64,000 bases of DNA, from positions 39,760,569 through 39,824,568 of the forward strand of contig NC_088776.1 in NCBI RefSeq assembly GCF_954871325.1, given 5' to 3'. Within the stretch, counting starts at the first letter, position 1. Every line of letters starts with the position of its first letter. This document shows positions 35,263-47,984 of the stretch, piece by piece. The translations under genes and the position numbers were made by a program. This stretch comes from Gordionus sp. m RMFG-2023 (lineage: Eukaryota > Nematomorpha > Gordioida > Chordodea > Parachordodidae). The notes beneath the pieces were generated by a model, which searched no databases, was not told the DNA's origin, and saw only the letters and a program-made list of their open reading frames with translations.

Positions 35263-35684
35263 TCAAAATTAACGATTTTTTGAATATATATTATAAAGTG
35301 TGACATGAAAAGTACGACATGAGAGCGTAACGCTATTTTTGTGACAAGGCTTTTATATATATTATAGATATCTTAGCATGGAAGGGGACAGGGGATTATT
35401 ATTAAGGAACTTTTGATGATAAATCTACATTGAATATGTTGTTTTTCTTTAAATATATGCATTCGCAATTAGGGCTGTGAAAACTGAAAGGGGGGGGGGG
35501 CGAGCAGGGCAGTCCCCTTGGGCTCCCAAAATTAGACAATTTTAGGGGCCGCCAAATTTTATAATTTTGCTGAATTATTATTAGCTTCTTGAAAAATAAG
35601 AATTTTTTTCTGTATACACTACATTTTAAACAATTCTTTTTTGTAAAAAATCCAAAAATGAGTTTCGAAAAAACGTTTGGCAGC

Positions 35685-36265
35685 AGCGTCTACATGACAG
35701 GATTTTCACTGGATGCAAACCCCCTTCAAAAACCTTTGCCTACCCCCTAAAAAATTTTCGCCGCCTTCGGCGGCGGTGTCTGTCTATTATTATTTTCACC
35801 TTTTTAATTTATTGATACTCTTTTTAGAGAATTTATCTAGGATAACTTAAATTAATCCATCTCTACTACCAACTATCAATATTTTGTGAATATACAGAAT
35901 TTATTTTTTAGATAATAAATTCAATTAAAACCTCCATTATGAATTAATTATTATGGCATTATGAGCTTGCTGAAATATCAACCTTTTAAATTACATTTAG
36001 ATAGCAGAAAGTTTTATTTGGAAAACAATGTGTAAGATTGTTTGCAATATATAGATTTGGTCGATGAATTGATAATTCTATAATAAAAGTATTAATTTTT
36101 ACAGCAATAAATTTTGTCCTATTTCATTTCAAAATTTAATAGATAACCCCCCCCCCCCCCAAAAAAAATTTTTTTTTATCCTACCCCCATTAAAGCAGCC
36201 TATCCCCTACCCCCTCAAAAAATAAGATGCAAACTGTTCCTACTCTTCCCGCTCATGTAGACGCT
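35685..36265. mobile_element. hAT-type MITE, AGCGTCTACATGA ends
   Basis: Ends AGCGTCTACATGACAGG and GCTCATGTAGACGCT form TIRs of 13 bp, flanked by 8-bp TSDs TTGGCAGC (35677-35684) and TTGTCAGC (36266-36273), which differ at one base. Inside, both ends hold C-rich tracts (GCAAACCCCCTTC, TACCCCCTAAAA; TACCCCCATTAAAGC). A short perfect hairpin CGCCGCCTTCGGCGGCG lies at about 35760. No coding content is seen. Confidence 0.65.
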
Positions 36266-36456
36266 TTGTCAGCCATATTATTATAACGAAAAATTTGATT
36301 TATATTTTAGTAAAAGAAAGTTTATTTAATTTTTTGTTAAGAAATTTGATTTTTTTTATTGAAATTTTCTTTTTCTATTAAATAATCTTCAAAAACAATT
36401 TAATTAAATTTTCTATTTGCAAAGAAAATATGATAATGATAAGTAAAAAAATATAA

Positions 36457-36782
36457 TTCGGACCTAATTTTATTTAAAATAATCGGGTTCGGGCAGGGCC
36501 TAAAATTTTTTTAAAAAATTCGGGCCGGGTCGGACCTTGGAATTTTTTTTAAATATATCTAATATTCTCAATTTTATATTGAATTTTTTATGTAAAATAA
36601 AAATATTTGATTTTATTTATTGAAACTAAACGACATATAACATAAGTCTTTTATTTTGAAAAATTATAAAAATTAATTTCTATATTTAAAAAATTTCGGG
36701 TTCGGGCCGGGCCGGCAAAACATTTTTAAAAAAATTTCGGGTCGGGCCGGGCTTGAAAAATTAGGCCCGATGCAGATCACTA
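36457..36782. mobile_element. hAT MITE, TAGAGATCTGCA family, left end lost
   Basis: It retains AAATAATCGGGTTCGGGC, CGGGCCGGGTCGGACCTTGG, the A+T core and the right end GGCCCGATGCAGATCACTA. The first ~40 bp of the family, including the left TIR, are missing. Confidence 0.75.
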
Positions 36783-37069
36783 ATTATGATTAGTATATTT
36801 TGAAATAGAAAAGTATGTGTTATGGTTATAAATTTGAATAATTAGTTTATAAATATTTCGTCTGTTTTATATTTTTTATATACATGTATTTTAATAGTTT
36901 TTTTTATAAAGTTGAATATTTAGAGTTCATTTAAAATTTGAATAAGGAGATATTATTATAATCCGACGATATTATTATATATTATGCAAATAATCATACT
37001 ATATAATAGGATTTTATATAGAAAGAAAAAAATTATTACTTTTTAAATTTTTTAGTTTCTTTTAATTTT

Positions 37070-37250
37070 TCTTTTATTAAAATTCAATTTTTTATTAAAA
37101 TTCAATTTTTTATTAAAATTCAATTTTTTATTAAAATTCAATTTTTTATTAAAATTCAATTTTTTATTAAAATTCAATTTTTTATTAAAATTCAATTTTT
37201 TATTAAAATTCAATTTTTTATTAAAATTCAATTTTTTATTAAAATTCATA
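37070..37250. repeat. 18-bp minisatellite, about 10 copies
   Basis: A nearly perfect tandem array of TTTTTTATTAAAATTCAA. On the minus strand it happens to be open and would encode repeats of LNFNKK. This is a property of an 18-bp (six-codon) unit without stops, not evidence of a gene. Confidence 0.95.
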
Positions 37251-37399
37251 TACAAATATGTTAAAATATAATTATTTAAAAATTAACATGAAAATATAGA
37301 GAATATAATAATATATGTCATATATCAATTTAAGTTTTAAAAAAAATACAAATGTATATTTTTATAAAAAGAAAAAAAACATTTAAAAAAAAAGAAATA

Positions 37400-40128
37400 T
37401 CAAATGGCAAGGTCGGGCCATGATGTTTTAAATATTTGATAATTCGATCTAATTATAGATACGACGATTTTCTGCTTGAGTTGGTAAAACGGAGAAATGT
37501 ATGATTTTTTTATTGATTTGGATATTGTTTTAAATAGATCTAAAGCCGCTTGTCCAAAAGAGCAGGTTGATGTAGTTGCTATTGGAACAAAATGGTTATC
37601 ACACATTAGGTGTGAGTATTTTATATTTTTAGAGATTCGGCTTGTTAAGGGGATCATGGGATTTATTAAATGGAGCCATGGGATCAATGCAGGTAAAATC
37701 CCACATTAAAGGCTTTCTCATGAAAAAAGGTACGACGGTTTTGCCGTCAGGGCGTTTTTTATCTGAAAAGGATGTAGGTTCTAAAATACAGGGAAAATTG
37801 GCTTTATTTAAAAAAGAAGCTATTATTGCATTTATTTTATCATGTCGGCTGATTTTTGATATAAATTTACAGTGGAGAGCGTGTCTCCCATATGCGTCTG
37901 CCGATTGATTGCATTTATTTCAAATATAATGGTTTAGGAAAGGTACGCCCAAGCGTAAATTGATTGCTTAACGAAAAGGGTCGTTATCTATTAGCTGGTT
38001 ATTTAAAATACTGGGATATGAATCTAACCATTCATGGCCAGAGTTGTTGAAATTAAGAGATCTTAGGAGGGATTTATATTGGTGATCATCGCTCAAGTTG
38101 AGGTAAGCTAAGGAACGAGATATCAATCCTTGATCCCAATTTTTTTGTTTCGTTAAATCTGGCGGGCTGTGTTTGGTAAGACATTAATGTTCCAACAATG
38201 TAAGGCTTCATCTAATAAATTATCTTTATCGATAATAATAATTTGCGAGGTTATATTTCTTACTGATAAGGTTGATGAGATGAAGGAAGCAAGGGTTATA
38301 TTTAATGCCGATCTTAGGCCTAGTCCTCCGAATTTACAAGGGACAGTTGCTTGAAGCCATGAGTTAGAATCGAGTTTGATGTTTAATAACTCTATCATCA
38401 TTTGTAGTATCTTTTGTTCATATTCTTTTAAAAGAATTTCAAAAGAGAAGGCACCAGAAGTAATATTGGATTTGTGGTAATAAAAGGGCGTTTTTGAAAA
38501 TGTAGTATGCTTGATGGATGGGTAATTTTTTTAAGATGGATAGTATGGGGAATAGTGATTGAAGGTGATTATTTAAAAAATTAAGAACTCCCTCTGTGCC
38601 TCCCAATGGGGCCCCTAATATACTGAAATCTTGTAAGGGTACTCGTCTAAAGTTATCTAATATGGTGTCTGTTGGAGGCGGAGAAGGATAAATTTCGCAT
38701 TTATTTATATTTAAGGATAAATTAAGTTCATCAAAGTGTTTGTTGATTATATCTAGACAATTCTGGATTGAAGAAATGGTCCCCGATATAGTACAATCGT
38801 CAAGGTACCAAACATGTAGATTGAGTTTGCATGAAAGAGGTCCTAATGGATCACCCTGTTGGAGGCCTTCTGCAGAATTAATAATATAATAGTTAAATAT
38901 GAGTAAGTAAGGAATGCCATAGCTAAGATGGATGTAATTGTAGTAGTCAGGGAATGTTTCCAAGAAAGTATCGATCATTTTATTCCTATTAATTGAATTA
39001 AAGGCATTGGATATGTCTAATTTTGCTATATAATCTTCAGGTTTGAGGTTGGATAAAACTAGTCGACTGCAATGGATTGCAGCTTTACAGCCTCCTTTTA
39101 CACCAAATCCCACTTGGTAAGGAGCTAAGCTTATAATATATTTGAGTCAATTACAAATAATTTTTGAAATGGTTCGTCGATAGAAAATTTCAATAGCTAT
39201 TGGGCGCACTTGATTTTCAGCTTTTTCAAGTGCAATTAGTCGAGCACCAAAGATTATTGGTGCTAGTTTATGTGGTAATTTCCCGTTGATAATAAGATTA
39301 AAAATTTTCTTTAAAGAATTAAGTAGGAATTCGGAACTGTCTAAACCCAAGAGGTCAATAATAAATGAAGGTCGAAGGTAATCCAGTCCTGGAGCAGAAT
39401 CGTTTGGAAAAGATTTAATAGCGGTTAAGGCTTCTCTAGGAGTGATATTTATCTTTGAATTTATTATAGGCAGTATTTGAGGAGTGTATTTGGGGCTCGG
39501 ATGTTTTTCTAAAGGTTGATTTCTTGTGGTGATATTATCAGGTGCCAAAGTGTTTGCTTTAGCAAGAGCTCGGAAAGCTCCTTTTAGATTGAAATTATTA
39601 ATCTTATTATATATTAGTTTGTGTGAGGGGTTACTTGAAGTCTTTTTAGCAGGATCATTGATATTTGGTGATAATTTTTCAAAATTAAGATCAAAGTTTT
39701 CAATTCTTTCTTTGATGGTTTGGCATAGTGAGGTTGGATTATCTTTTGGTGAATTTGATAATATTAATGTTGGGAAATATATCAATTTTCTCCAATTTAG
39801 ATCTTCTGAATTTTGTAAAATATTATTTATAATTTTGATATAAAAAGGATAAATTAATTTAAGGGCTGCTAGGATTCGTGATATGGTAGGGCTAAAATAG
39901 CTTGTTAAATATTTTGGGTATTCCAAATCAGGTATTGGATAATTTTTTATAAAGGTCTTTTCCTGTGTTGGATTTTCATTTGGTGGATTAAATAATTGAT
40001 AGTCATTTGGGGTTGAAATTAAAGGTGGTGGTGGAATATCAGGTGAGATGCTAAGTGATGAAGGTTCAAGCAGGGGGGGCTGGAGGTTTATTACTACCTG
40101 GGCATCTTGAAGTGAGTGGTCTATGGAT
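37400..40128 (-). mobile_element. LINE with reverse transcriptase and C-terminal endonuclease-like domain
   Basis: The minus strand carries a long decayed ORF. The N-terminal part (40128-39900) is proline-rich. RT follows: LIALEKAENQVRPIAI near 39215, VGFGVKGGCKAAIHCSR near 39110, KLDISNAFNSINRNKM near 39010, AEGLQQGDPLGPL near 38870 and the catalytic WYLDDCTISG near 38800. Some residues seem lost just before YLDD. The thumb-side WLQATVPCKFGGLGLRSA is near 38340. Then come KNWDQGLISRSLAYLNLS (38130), NLRLGVPFL (37960), AYGRHALHC (37900), DKKRPDGKTVVPF (37770) and MWDFTCIDPMAP (37690). RPDG followed by WDxTC resembles a restriction-like endonuclease core, as in R2-group LINEs. The final block is HFVPIATTSTCSFG (near 37590). 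One in-frame TGA lies at about 39135, and later frameshifts break it. LINE clade assignment is inference. Confidence 0.75.
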
Positions 40129-40749
40129 GGTTATTAAATTGTTATTTTTTATGTTAATAATTCTAAAGCAATATGAGCAAGTTCTCCTATTGCTCATGTT
40201 CTAGTTTTGTGATGTAGTTGGATTATGTGAATTGCCTTTATAATGATCCAAGTATGAAATTGTGATAATGTTAAATTATAAGATACTATTGTTGTAGTTT
40301 ATAACTATTTTCTTGGCAACATCGTTTTTTATTACATTCGTTTATAGGTTCTTTTAAGAGGTTGACTTCATAATAAACCATAGACAGTATTCAATATGAT
40401 TTCTATATCATTAATTTCATTGCATGTTTTTATATTGAAAGATTCATGATGTTATTGTCGTTTTAATTGATTAAAATATATTAAAGCTTTTTAATTTTGA
40501 TTTTATATTGTTTTACTGTATAATTTATTATTGTATGATTAACAATTATGAATAAAGGAAACTTTAAATTATATTTTTATTCAAAATTGATATCTATATT
40601 ATTTCTTTTTTTTATTTAGAAAGACCCAACTTATCAATTTAAATATCAACTTTACACAGTTTGCACTATAGTATGCCATATACCTTTCAGATGGGTACAC
40701 TTTAAATTACTTTAATCTTGATTGGATTATTATTTAATTAAGATTTAGA

Positions 40750-41480
40750 TTCAACTTGTTTAATTTGATATTAATTATATAATATGCCATTGACCAAGGA
40801 ATTAAAAAAAATTTCATTTTTAGTAACTCTTTCCAACTGGTTTAAAATATTAGCCTATGTGAATTTAGTAAGTAAGGTCATGCAAAGTGACAATATTGAA
40901 TTAGAAAGAACCATTACAGTTATAGAAAGTAAGCAAGATTTTTAGATCGTTTTAAAGAAAAAGGCTTTCGAGCTTCCCTTGACTCAGCGATGGAGCTTGG
41001 ACAGGAATTGAAAATGAGTTTAGAAGAACAGTGCTTTTCTTCAATAACATTAATTCGTAGAGAAAGTTCAAATATAATATTCCTTCGAAGGAGATAACGC
41101 GCTTATATATGATCCTCAAAAGATATGAGATTGAATTTTCAATGTATTACTAGATCAAACGAGAAATTCGTTAGAGGAATGTTCAGCAGTTAAACTTTAT
41201 AAAAATCATTTTGAATCGACATTCAATATACCAAAATGGATAAGCCAGAAAACGAGTATAAAAAAATTCTGATGCGATATCCTTAAGTCTACTATTTGAA
41301 ATAAAACCTCCATTGTAAATTTTATGCTATATTAACATTAATTGAAGCTTTACCAAATATATCCATTGCATTAAGGATTATTTTATAATTCCAATTACCG
41401 TGGTATCCACAGCGTCTCAATGCTCAAATTAAAACCAATCTGCGAATTCTGAACCGACTTGTTAATCTCTCTTAATCTCA
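40750..41480 (+). pseudogene. ZMYM1-like hAT transposase remnant
   Basis: The plus strand reads NLVSKVMQSDNIELERTITV, IESKQDF, then LDRFKEKGFRASLDSAMELG and, after breaks, LIEALPNISIALRIIL and TVVSTASQCS. This follows the ZMYM1-type hAT C-terminal half: VNxxSKxLQSxDxDL, a helical stretch, FPNLxIALRILLxxPVTVASAERSFS. Several stops and shifts are visible. Termini and TSD were not found. It lies tail-to-head next to the LINE 5' end. Confidence 0.6.
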
Positions 41481-41629
41481 ATAGAAAATCTTATCGTCTC
41501 ATCTATAGATTATACTGATATAATATCCTTTTTTGCAAATAAAAAGGTGAGGAGAATAAATAAAATCGCAATACTTTGGTCTATGATTATATTCATTTTT
41601 ATTCGGCATGGCGATGCTCCCAGTATATT

Positions 41630-41930
41630 TATTGTTTCGCGGTAATGCGCTCACAATAATGACTTCGCGCAAATACATTCGCTTTAGAAAACTGCTATAA
41701 AGAATTCGCGATAAAGTTTTGCTATAACGGGTTCATAATAAAGGTTTCGCTAAATTCGCTCTAAAATATAAGTGGTTAAGGTATGGAAATAAACTCTCGC
41801 GATAATGAGTTAGCGATATTGTCTTCGCTATAAATGTCTCGCGGAAAAAAATTCTGAATTGGTTTCGCGATTTACATTTGCTATAAAATTCCTTCGCGAT
41901 AAAGGTTTTGCTGAATTGACCTAATACGAA
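41630..41930. repeat. TTCGCGATAA / TTCGCTATAA word array
   Basis: About fifteen degenerate 20-bp units, including TTTCGCGGTAATGCGC, ATTCGCGATAAAGTTTTGC, CTCGCGATAATGAG, TTCGCTATAAATGTCTCGCG, GTTTCGCGATTTAC and CCTTCGCGATAAAGGTTTTG. Both orientations appear, since TCGCGA is self-complementary. No element could be delimited around it. It sits directly left of the hAT at 41947. Confidence 0.6.
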
Positions 41931-41946
41931 TCTTGGGTATGTCAAT

Positions 41947-43091
41947 TAGAGGTGGGCGTGGGCCTAATTTTTTATTCACGTCCCGCCCGCTCACGGTGGC
42001 AATAAAAAATATTCACGCCCATTCACGCTTCCCACTAAAAAAAATTTGGACCCCACTCGCCCGCTCACGAAAGGCAATATTTTGATTCACGCCCGAAAAT
42101 TCATGTTTTTAAATTTTTCAATACTTTAATGCTACAATTTTTTACACTTTTTTGAATTTATTCTAATAATTTCTTTAATTCCATAATCCATAATAACAAA
42201 AAATAAATACATATTATAAATCCAAATTTTTACTTAGAAAAAGAAGAATGGCTATTTTTTTTTATTTCAATTATGTACGCCTTTCCTCTAATAGGTGATT
42301 GGCTATAGAAAATAACCTTTCACTAGAAGCCGAATTTGCCAGGGATGACAAAATTTTACTCTAATTTTCTCAAAAAAGGAATTAAATTTTTCTGATTTCA
42401 AAACTTCAAAATATTGCCATTGTTATTTGTTTTATGTGATGAATCTTTTAAATTCACACAGCTTTCATCGGTAGATGTTGATGCTTTATTAGAATCATCT
42501 AAAAATATGTTTCATTTAGAATATGTTTTTATGAATGTAGGATGAATTAGGAAAGTTATATATGACAGTTGGCATTGACTTATGCATATCATCTAATTTT
42601 ATATCATTTCACATTTTTAAGATTGTTTTGTAAATATTTTCCTTTTCTTCGTCTATTTAAAACTTAAGGCTTTTGAAATTAGGATCTAGAATTAAGCCTA
42701 CCTACCTTAAGTGCTCGAGAATAAATTTTAAAGTTTAAGTAAAAAATCTCGCGACAAAACACCTAAACATAAAAAGAAAATAGAATTAGAAGCGTGACAC
42801 CAAATGTTTATAAAATTGTTTTCAAAAATTTTTCTTTTTTAAAAAAGAAATATTAAATTAGAAAATATGTATTATAATTATAAAATTGCAAATTTACATT
42901 TATTAAAAAAAATTAAAATTTCCGTGATTCACGGGAAATTCATGTTCACGCACGATCACGCCCGGGAAAAAATTTGGGAAGGCCCGTCACGCCCAGTCAC
43001 GCCTAATAATTTAAAATTTATTTACACTCACGCCGTGACCCACCGTGACACGATGAGTCACGCGTAATTTCACGGCCCGCGCCCACCTCTA
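41947..43091 (-). mobile_element. hAT element with TAGAGGTGGGCG ends (1145 bp)
   Basis: The TSD is ATGTCAAT at 41939-41946 and 43092-43099 (perfect). TIRs TAGAGGTGGGCGTGGGCC and GGCCCGCGCCCACCTCTA match at 17 of 18. Subterminal words CACGCCC, CACGCCCATTCACGC and GCCCGTCACGCC are repeated on both sides. On the minus strand near 42345-42285, LANSASSERLFSIANHLLEE is the hAT C-terminal SAxSERLFSxA motif. It is the only readable trace of the transposase, so this is an internally deleted copy. Confidence 0.85.
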
Positions 43092-43163
43092 ATGTCAATG
43101 ACATAATATTATTAAGTTGTGAACGAAAAATGAAATTATATCTATAAGTATAATTAAATATAT

Positions 43164-43320
43164 CAGAGACCTGCAGAGTACCATCCCCGAATTTTTTCTA
43201 AAATATATTATATTTATTTTTAATTTTAAAATATTTGGTTTTATAATATATAGCCTTGACCGGGGTTTTTATTAAAAAAAATTAAAATACGGCCCGTAGG
43301 ACTGCGCATACAGGTTTCTG
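43164..43320. mobile_element. hAT MITE, CAGAGACCTGCAG family, 157 bp, complete
   Basis: A perfect 8-bp TSD AAATATAT lies at 43156-43163 and 43321-43328. Ends are CAGAGACCTGCAGAGTACC and GCGCATACAGGTTTCTG. It has an internal A+T core (AAATATTTGGTTTTATAATA) with CGGCCCG-type words. This copy defines the family seen in pieces at 4881, 7500, 53275 and 59586. Confidence 0.75.
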
Positions 43321-43329
43321 AAATATATT

Positions 43330-44810
43330 ATGTAGCCCAAATTATTAAATTTTTATTGAATTTTCTATTTAATTTATCTAAAGGCAAATTTAAATTTTAG
43401 TTAAAATCAAACAATCATATATGATAAAATGGTGAATAACGAGAAGATGGGAATTACTAATATTTTAAAAAGAAAGAGAATGATCCATTAAAATTTCAAA
43501 TTAAGTTTATATCCACATTGATGACCATTTTTTAGAATTGATCAGTATAAATTTGAGATCTCATGGAGATCTGTGGCATACTACTATAAAAGATTTTAAT
43601 CGCTAACCATCACCCATGAATTAGATTGAAGGATCTTAGGACCTCTGAAAGCCTTTGGCTTGATTACATTTTAAAAATAATTTTACCCTTTGTTTAAAAA
43701 AATATATTTTCTAAAAAATATAAATTCTCAACTACAACTGAAAGAATTTCTTTAGCTTGGAAAGAGAAATGCAGATATTAGTTTTCATATGTAATATGGT
43801 TCATTTTAGGGTAGCTAAAAAATAGTTGACCCCGATATTTAATTTTATCTGTTTACAAGAGGGTATCGTACCACTCAAAATCAAACAGATTAAGATCAAA
43901 GGAATGAAGATTTTGAGAATGCAAAACTATACTTTAATTTGACCAAAAATTATCAAAAAATATTTTTAAATGTTTTTCTAATTTTTATGCATATAAACCT
44001 TCAAAGTTTTTGATATATTTTTGCTCAAAATTTTGGAAAGAAAATATTCTGACACTCACTTGATGATTTTTATGAAATCCTGGCTTGTAATAATTTGTCA
44101 AAGAAAGAGCAATTTAAGTTAAATAATATTTTTATGCTCATTTTTGAATAATTATTTGAAGATCATAAAATAAATCATGAATCAGAAAAGATTAAATTTA
44201 AAAAAAAATATTTTGGAATTTTAGGTAAAATTAGAACAATCCTGTTTGCACATTCTCACAAATCGTAATTCAGGAAAATCTTCCGAAATCCAAAATTTGT
44301 AAAGATTTTTTTATTTCAAAGAGTATTACAAAGATATATTAAATTAAATAAAGTACACATTTTAAAGAAATTATTAACTTACAAATTTTATTTAAAAAAA
44401 CTTTCACTTCCTGCCATACACCACACTTGGTTTGCAAATGTTTCATTAGTCTAAATTATTTAAATAACTTTCTCTGCTTTTGGGAAAACGAGTAAAATCA
44501 TATTTTTATCCACGTCGATGTTATATTCTTCCATATAAATATAATCCTACAAGTTTTTTTTATATCATTAATTTTTCCGACGATAACATCCACAACACTT
44601 ATTGGATAATTTGTTATTAAAAATTTTTTATGAAGCATATATATTTTTTTAATGTTTACCTAATAGATTAGATAACAAATAAAAGTTAATATTTTTAGAG
44701 TGCCCATTGTTGAAATCTTTTAACCGGTCCTCTCGCACTTTTAAAAATTATAAAAATTTAGCTAGCCTTCCCAATTAGATAGACGGGTGTGTGCTAAAAA
44801 CCAGAGCTCG
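43330..44810. other. No gene or repeat recognised
   Basis: A+T-rich sequence without supported reading frames. Confidence 0.35.
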
Positions 44811-44816
44811 TTTCAG

Positions 44817-45115
44817 CAAAAAAATTTGAAAAATCTTAAAAATAACGACTATGACTATTGTCACTTTATGGTACATCCATTTAAATTTTAATTTAACATG
44901 TTTACAATTTATAATTTTACCCTGTGATGCTTCAAAAAAATTCAAAAAAGATTAAAAATAGCGATTATGACAATTATCACGTTTCTATGGTACATTTTTA
45001 TTGAAATTTTAATTTAACATATATATTTTTGCCCATTTGCCCCAAAAAAATTTAAAAATAAACAAAAAATATAAAAATAACGAATATGAGAATTGTCACT
45101 TTACTTTTGTTCATC
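44817..45115. repeat. Three tandem copies of a ~120-bp unit
   Basis: Each unit contains an A-rich start (AAAAAATTTGAAAAATCTTA), then AATAACGACTATGACTATTG or a variant, TCAC, a TATGGTACAT segment and AAATTTTAATTTAACAT. The copies start near 44817, 44935 and 45045 and have diverged. Confidence 0.65.
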
Positions 45116-45339
45116 TTCCCTGATATCTCAAGTAGTCGGAAGAACTAGACTAATTACAACACTACCCTCCACTATACAGTGATACAGGTTTGGTTCAAAA
45201 ATTTTATTTTGTGGACTAAATGGGTGGACTAAGCCTACTAAATGAGTTGCTAAAGTTTTTAGTCGATTTCCACGACTACGATTATTATTATTAGTAGTAG
45301 AAAAAACTCGACTAATTAAAAACACTATTCTTAAAAATT

Positions 45340-47980
45340 AGGAGTTGGGATACATCCCAGATTCATACTAATGTGACTGAACTAAGTTTTATAATAAGAT
45401 CAGACAACACATATATAATAATAACCTCATTATTTATCATTATAGTCTACGAGTTTTAATGATAATAAATCAAATAGATTTCACTATATCTAGATATTAT
45501 ATTATTTGTAATTTGTTTATTCTTATGTTATTTATAAAATAATCTTAAATTTTAAATCATAAAATATGAACAACACATATTATTCAAATTTTTTCTAAAT
45601 ATTAACTAGCGCCATCTATTTTAAATTATAAATTTTATTATATTTTTTATAATTAAAAAAAGGAATGGTAATTAATTGATAAATTTGTTTTTTAGAATAT
45701 TGGTTAATTTATAATTGAGCATGTACAATTCTTTCTTTCATTCATTCACTTATTTTACTAGGTTTTGCATGCTTGTTTTAATTAATTGAATTTATTATTA
45801 TAAAATATTTTATGAGTTGCATTAATCCTAAAATTATGTAATTAACGTAATTGATAAAAAAATTGCTACAAAAATAATAATTATAATATTGTTAAAATTA
45901 ATGGAGATATCAAATATATTTCTTGTCTTGTTTAATAAATATTTATTTTATATTTTGTCGATATTAATTAAATTTAAATCAAGTTATAATATTAATCTAT
46001 TTAAAAATAATCAAATTTTGTTTATTTAATTTTTTAATTAATTTAATAACTTAAAATTTATTAAATTATGAAAAATTACAAAATATTGGATATTCAGGAA
46101 ACATTATGATATACAGAATTTGCCGTTGTTTTCGAACAGAAATTCTTATTATGAGAGCCCAAAATACGTAAACAGCAGTTTTTATATTTTGTTCTCAAAT
46201 TTAAACATCTTATAAGAAATCTAAAAAATGTCAATACCCATATTTTTACTGTTCTCTCCAACAAATTCTAATTTAAACAAGAATTTATATTTTTTACATT
46301 CAACTTACAATTTTTTAATTAAAAGTTAGCGGAATATCTATAAAATTATTCCAAAAGTTAAATAAAAAATAATCGAAATAATCTTGGAAAATTAATTTAT
46401 CTCGAAATAATTAATATTCAATACATAAGAATAAAGTTTATATTGTTGCTTTAATAATTAATGGACGTCATGGCAAGCAAGGATTTATATTTTCCTTTAC
46501 ATGAAACAAATATCCTTCACAATCTAGGGAAAAAAAATATTAAGATTTAATTTTATCGAAATCATAAATTATTATTGTTTACCTTTATATTTGAAAAATT
46601 TATTAAATTCTTCAATTCATTTACTTTATTTGCAATAAAATTTCCTTCCACTTTCCAACTAATTATTCACACGTGATTTATATTTTTTCCTTTTAATGTT
46701 TTCAAGATGACACAATTATGGTCATTTTAGAAGAGGAAATTGGTTTCATATTTAACCTCCTTCATTATAAAAATTAGATTTCATATTACTTTCCAAATCT
46801 TATCTTATAAGGCTAAATTACCCTCCTACGTAAAAATTTATGAATATTTGAGTATTCTTTCTATAAAATAAATCACAACTTTCAAAATAAGTTTATAGAT
46901 ATTCTTTTTATATTAAAAATAAAATCATTTAGATAATTTTATAATATATTTTTATTCAATATAATTAATGCAGAAAATTATTTTAAAATAAATTTTGCTT
47001 CGAAATTTTAAAAATAATTTTATAGATATTCCTCTAATAATTAATGATCAAATATTAAGTTTATTGTAAAAAATTATGTTCGTTTTTAAATGAAAATTTG
47101 TTCGAAAGAACGGTAAAAATAGGGGTAGTGACATTTTATTATTATTTTTTTATATGATGTTCAAATAGGTTTGATATTTTAATCCACATTTCCTGCCCAA
47201 AATTATTAATTAATTATATTTTATGGTTAAAATGTAAAATCACGCATTTTGTCGTAAACCAAGGGAATTTATATTTATCCATTTTTTTAAATAAAAAGAG
47301 GGTGAAACATAAACAATATTTTTTAATCCTGGCCAATTTTTTTTTAATATTTATGACCAATCCTGACTTGTTGGCTCTTATCTTATCTACTAAACTAAAA
47401 AGATATCTAAAATTCTATCGACTCCTGATAGATTTTATCCTAAAAGGCATTTAAGCGTAGGCTAATACTTTATTTTATCTTATATTTATTATAAAAATAA
47501 GGTAAAGTTATATAAGAAACATGGCTGGCTTAACCCCAAAACCGATTTGTAAAATATTATCCTTCTTTATAATCTGGGTAGGGCCTGCAAAATATACCTT
47601 TATAAATTTTAAGAATTTTAAAGATGCATTCTAATAAATATATATATATATATATTCATTTTAAATATAAATTAGATTCTCAGTATAATTTAGGCATCGA
47701 ATATCAGCAATTAACCGATAGTAATATCTATCAAATGTAGTTATGCGAATAATTTATAGGACTTTATAGCGCAAACGAATGGTTTAGCAATCTTTATTGT
47801 TAGCTAACACATTAAAAACGCGGTTCCATTTAGGACATTTTAGTCGAGATTTGATAAAACGGAGTCATAAAATATTTTTGCTGGAATCTCTAAATATGGA
47901 AGAATTGCAAAGAAGAAAATTCGATATTTTTAGATCTAACATGTAGATGAAATTATGAACTAAAAATAAAAGATGAATAA
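45340..47980. other. No gene or repeat recognised
   Basis: Uniformly A+T-rich, with no supported frame on either strand and no transposon end that I recognise. Confidence 0.35.
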
Positions 47981-47984
47981 TTAG

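Noticed and set aside
37052-37255. Reading frame encoding repeated LNFNKK on the minus strand
   Set aside because: It is the translation of an 18-bp minisatellite; the repeat length keeps the frame open.
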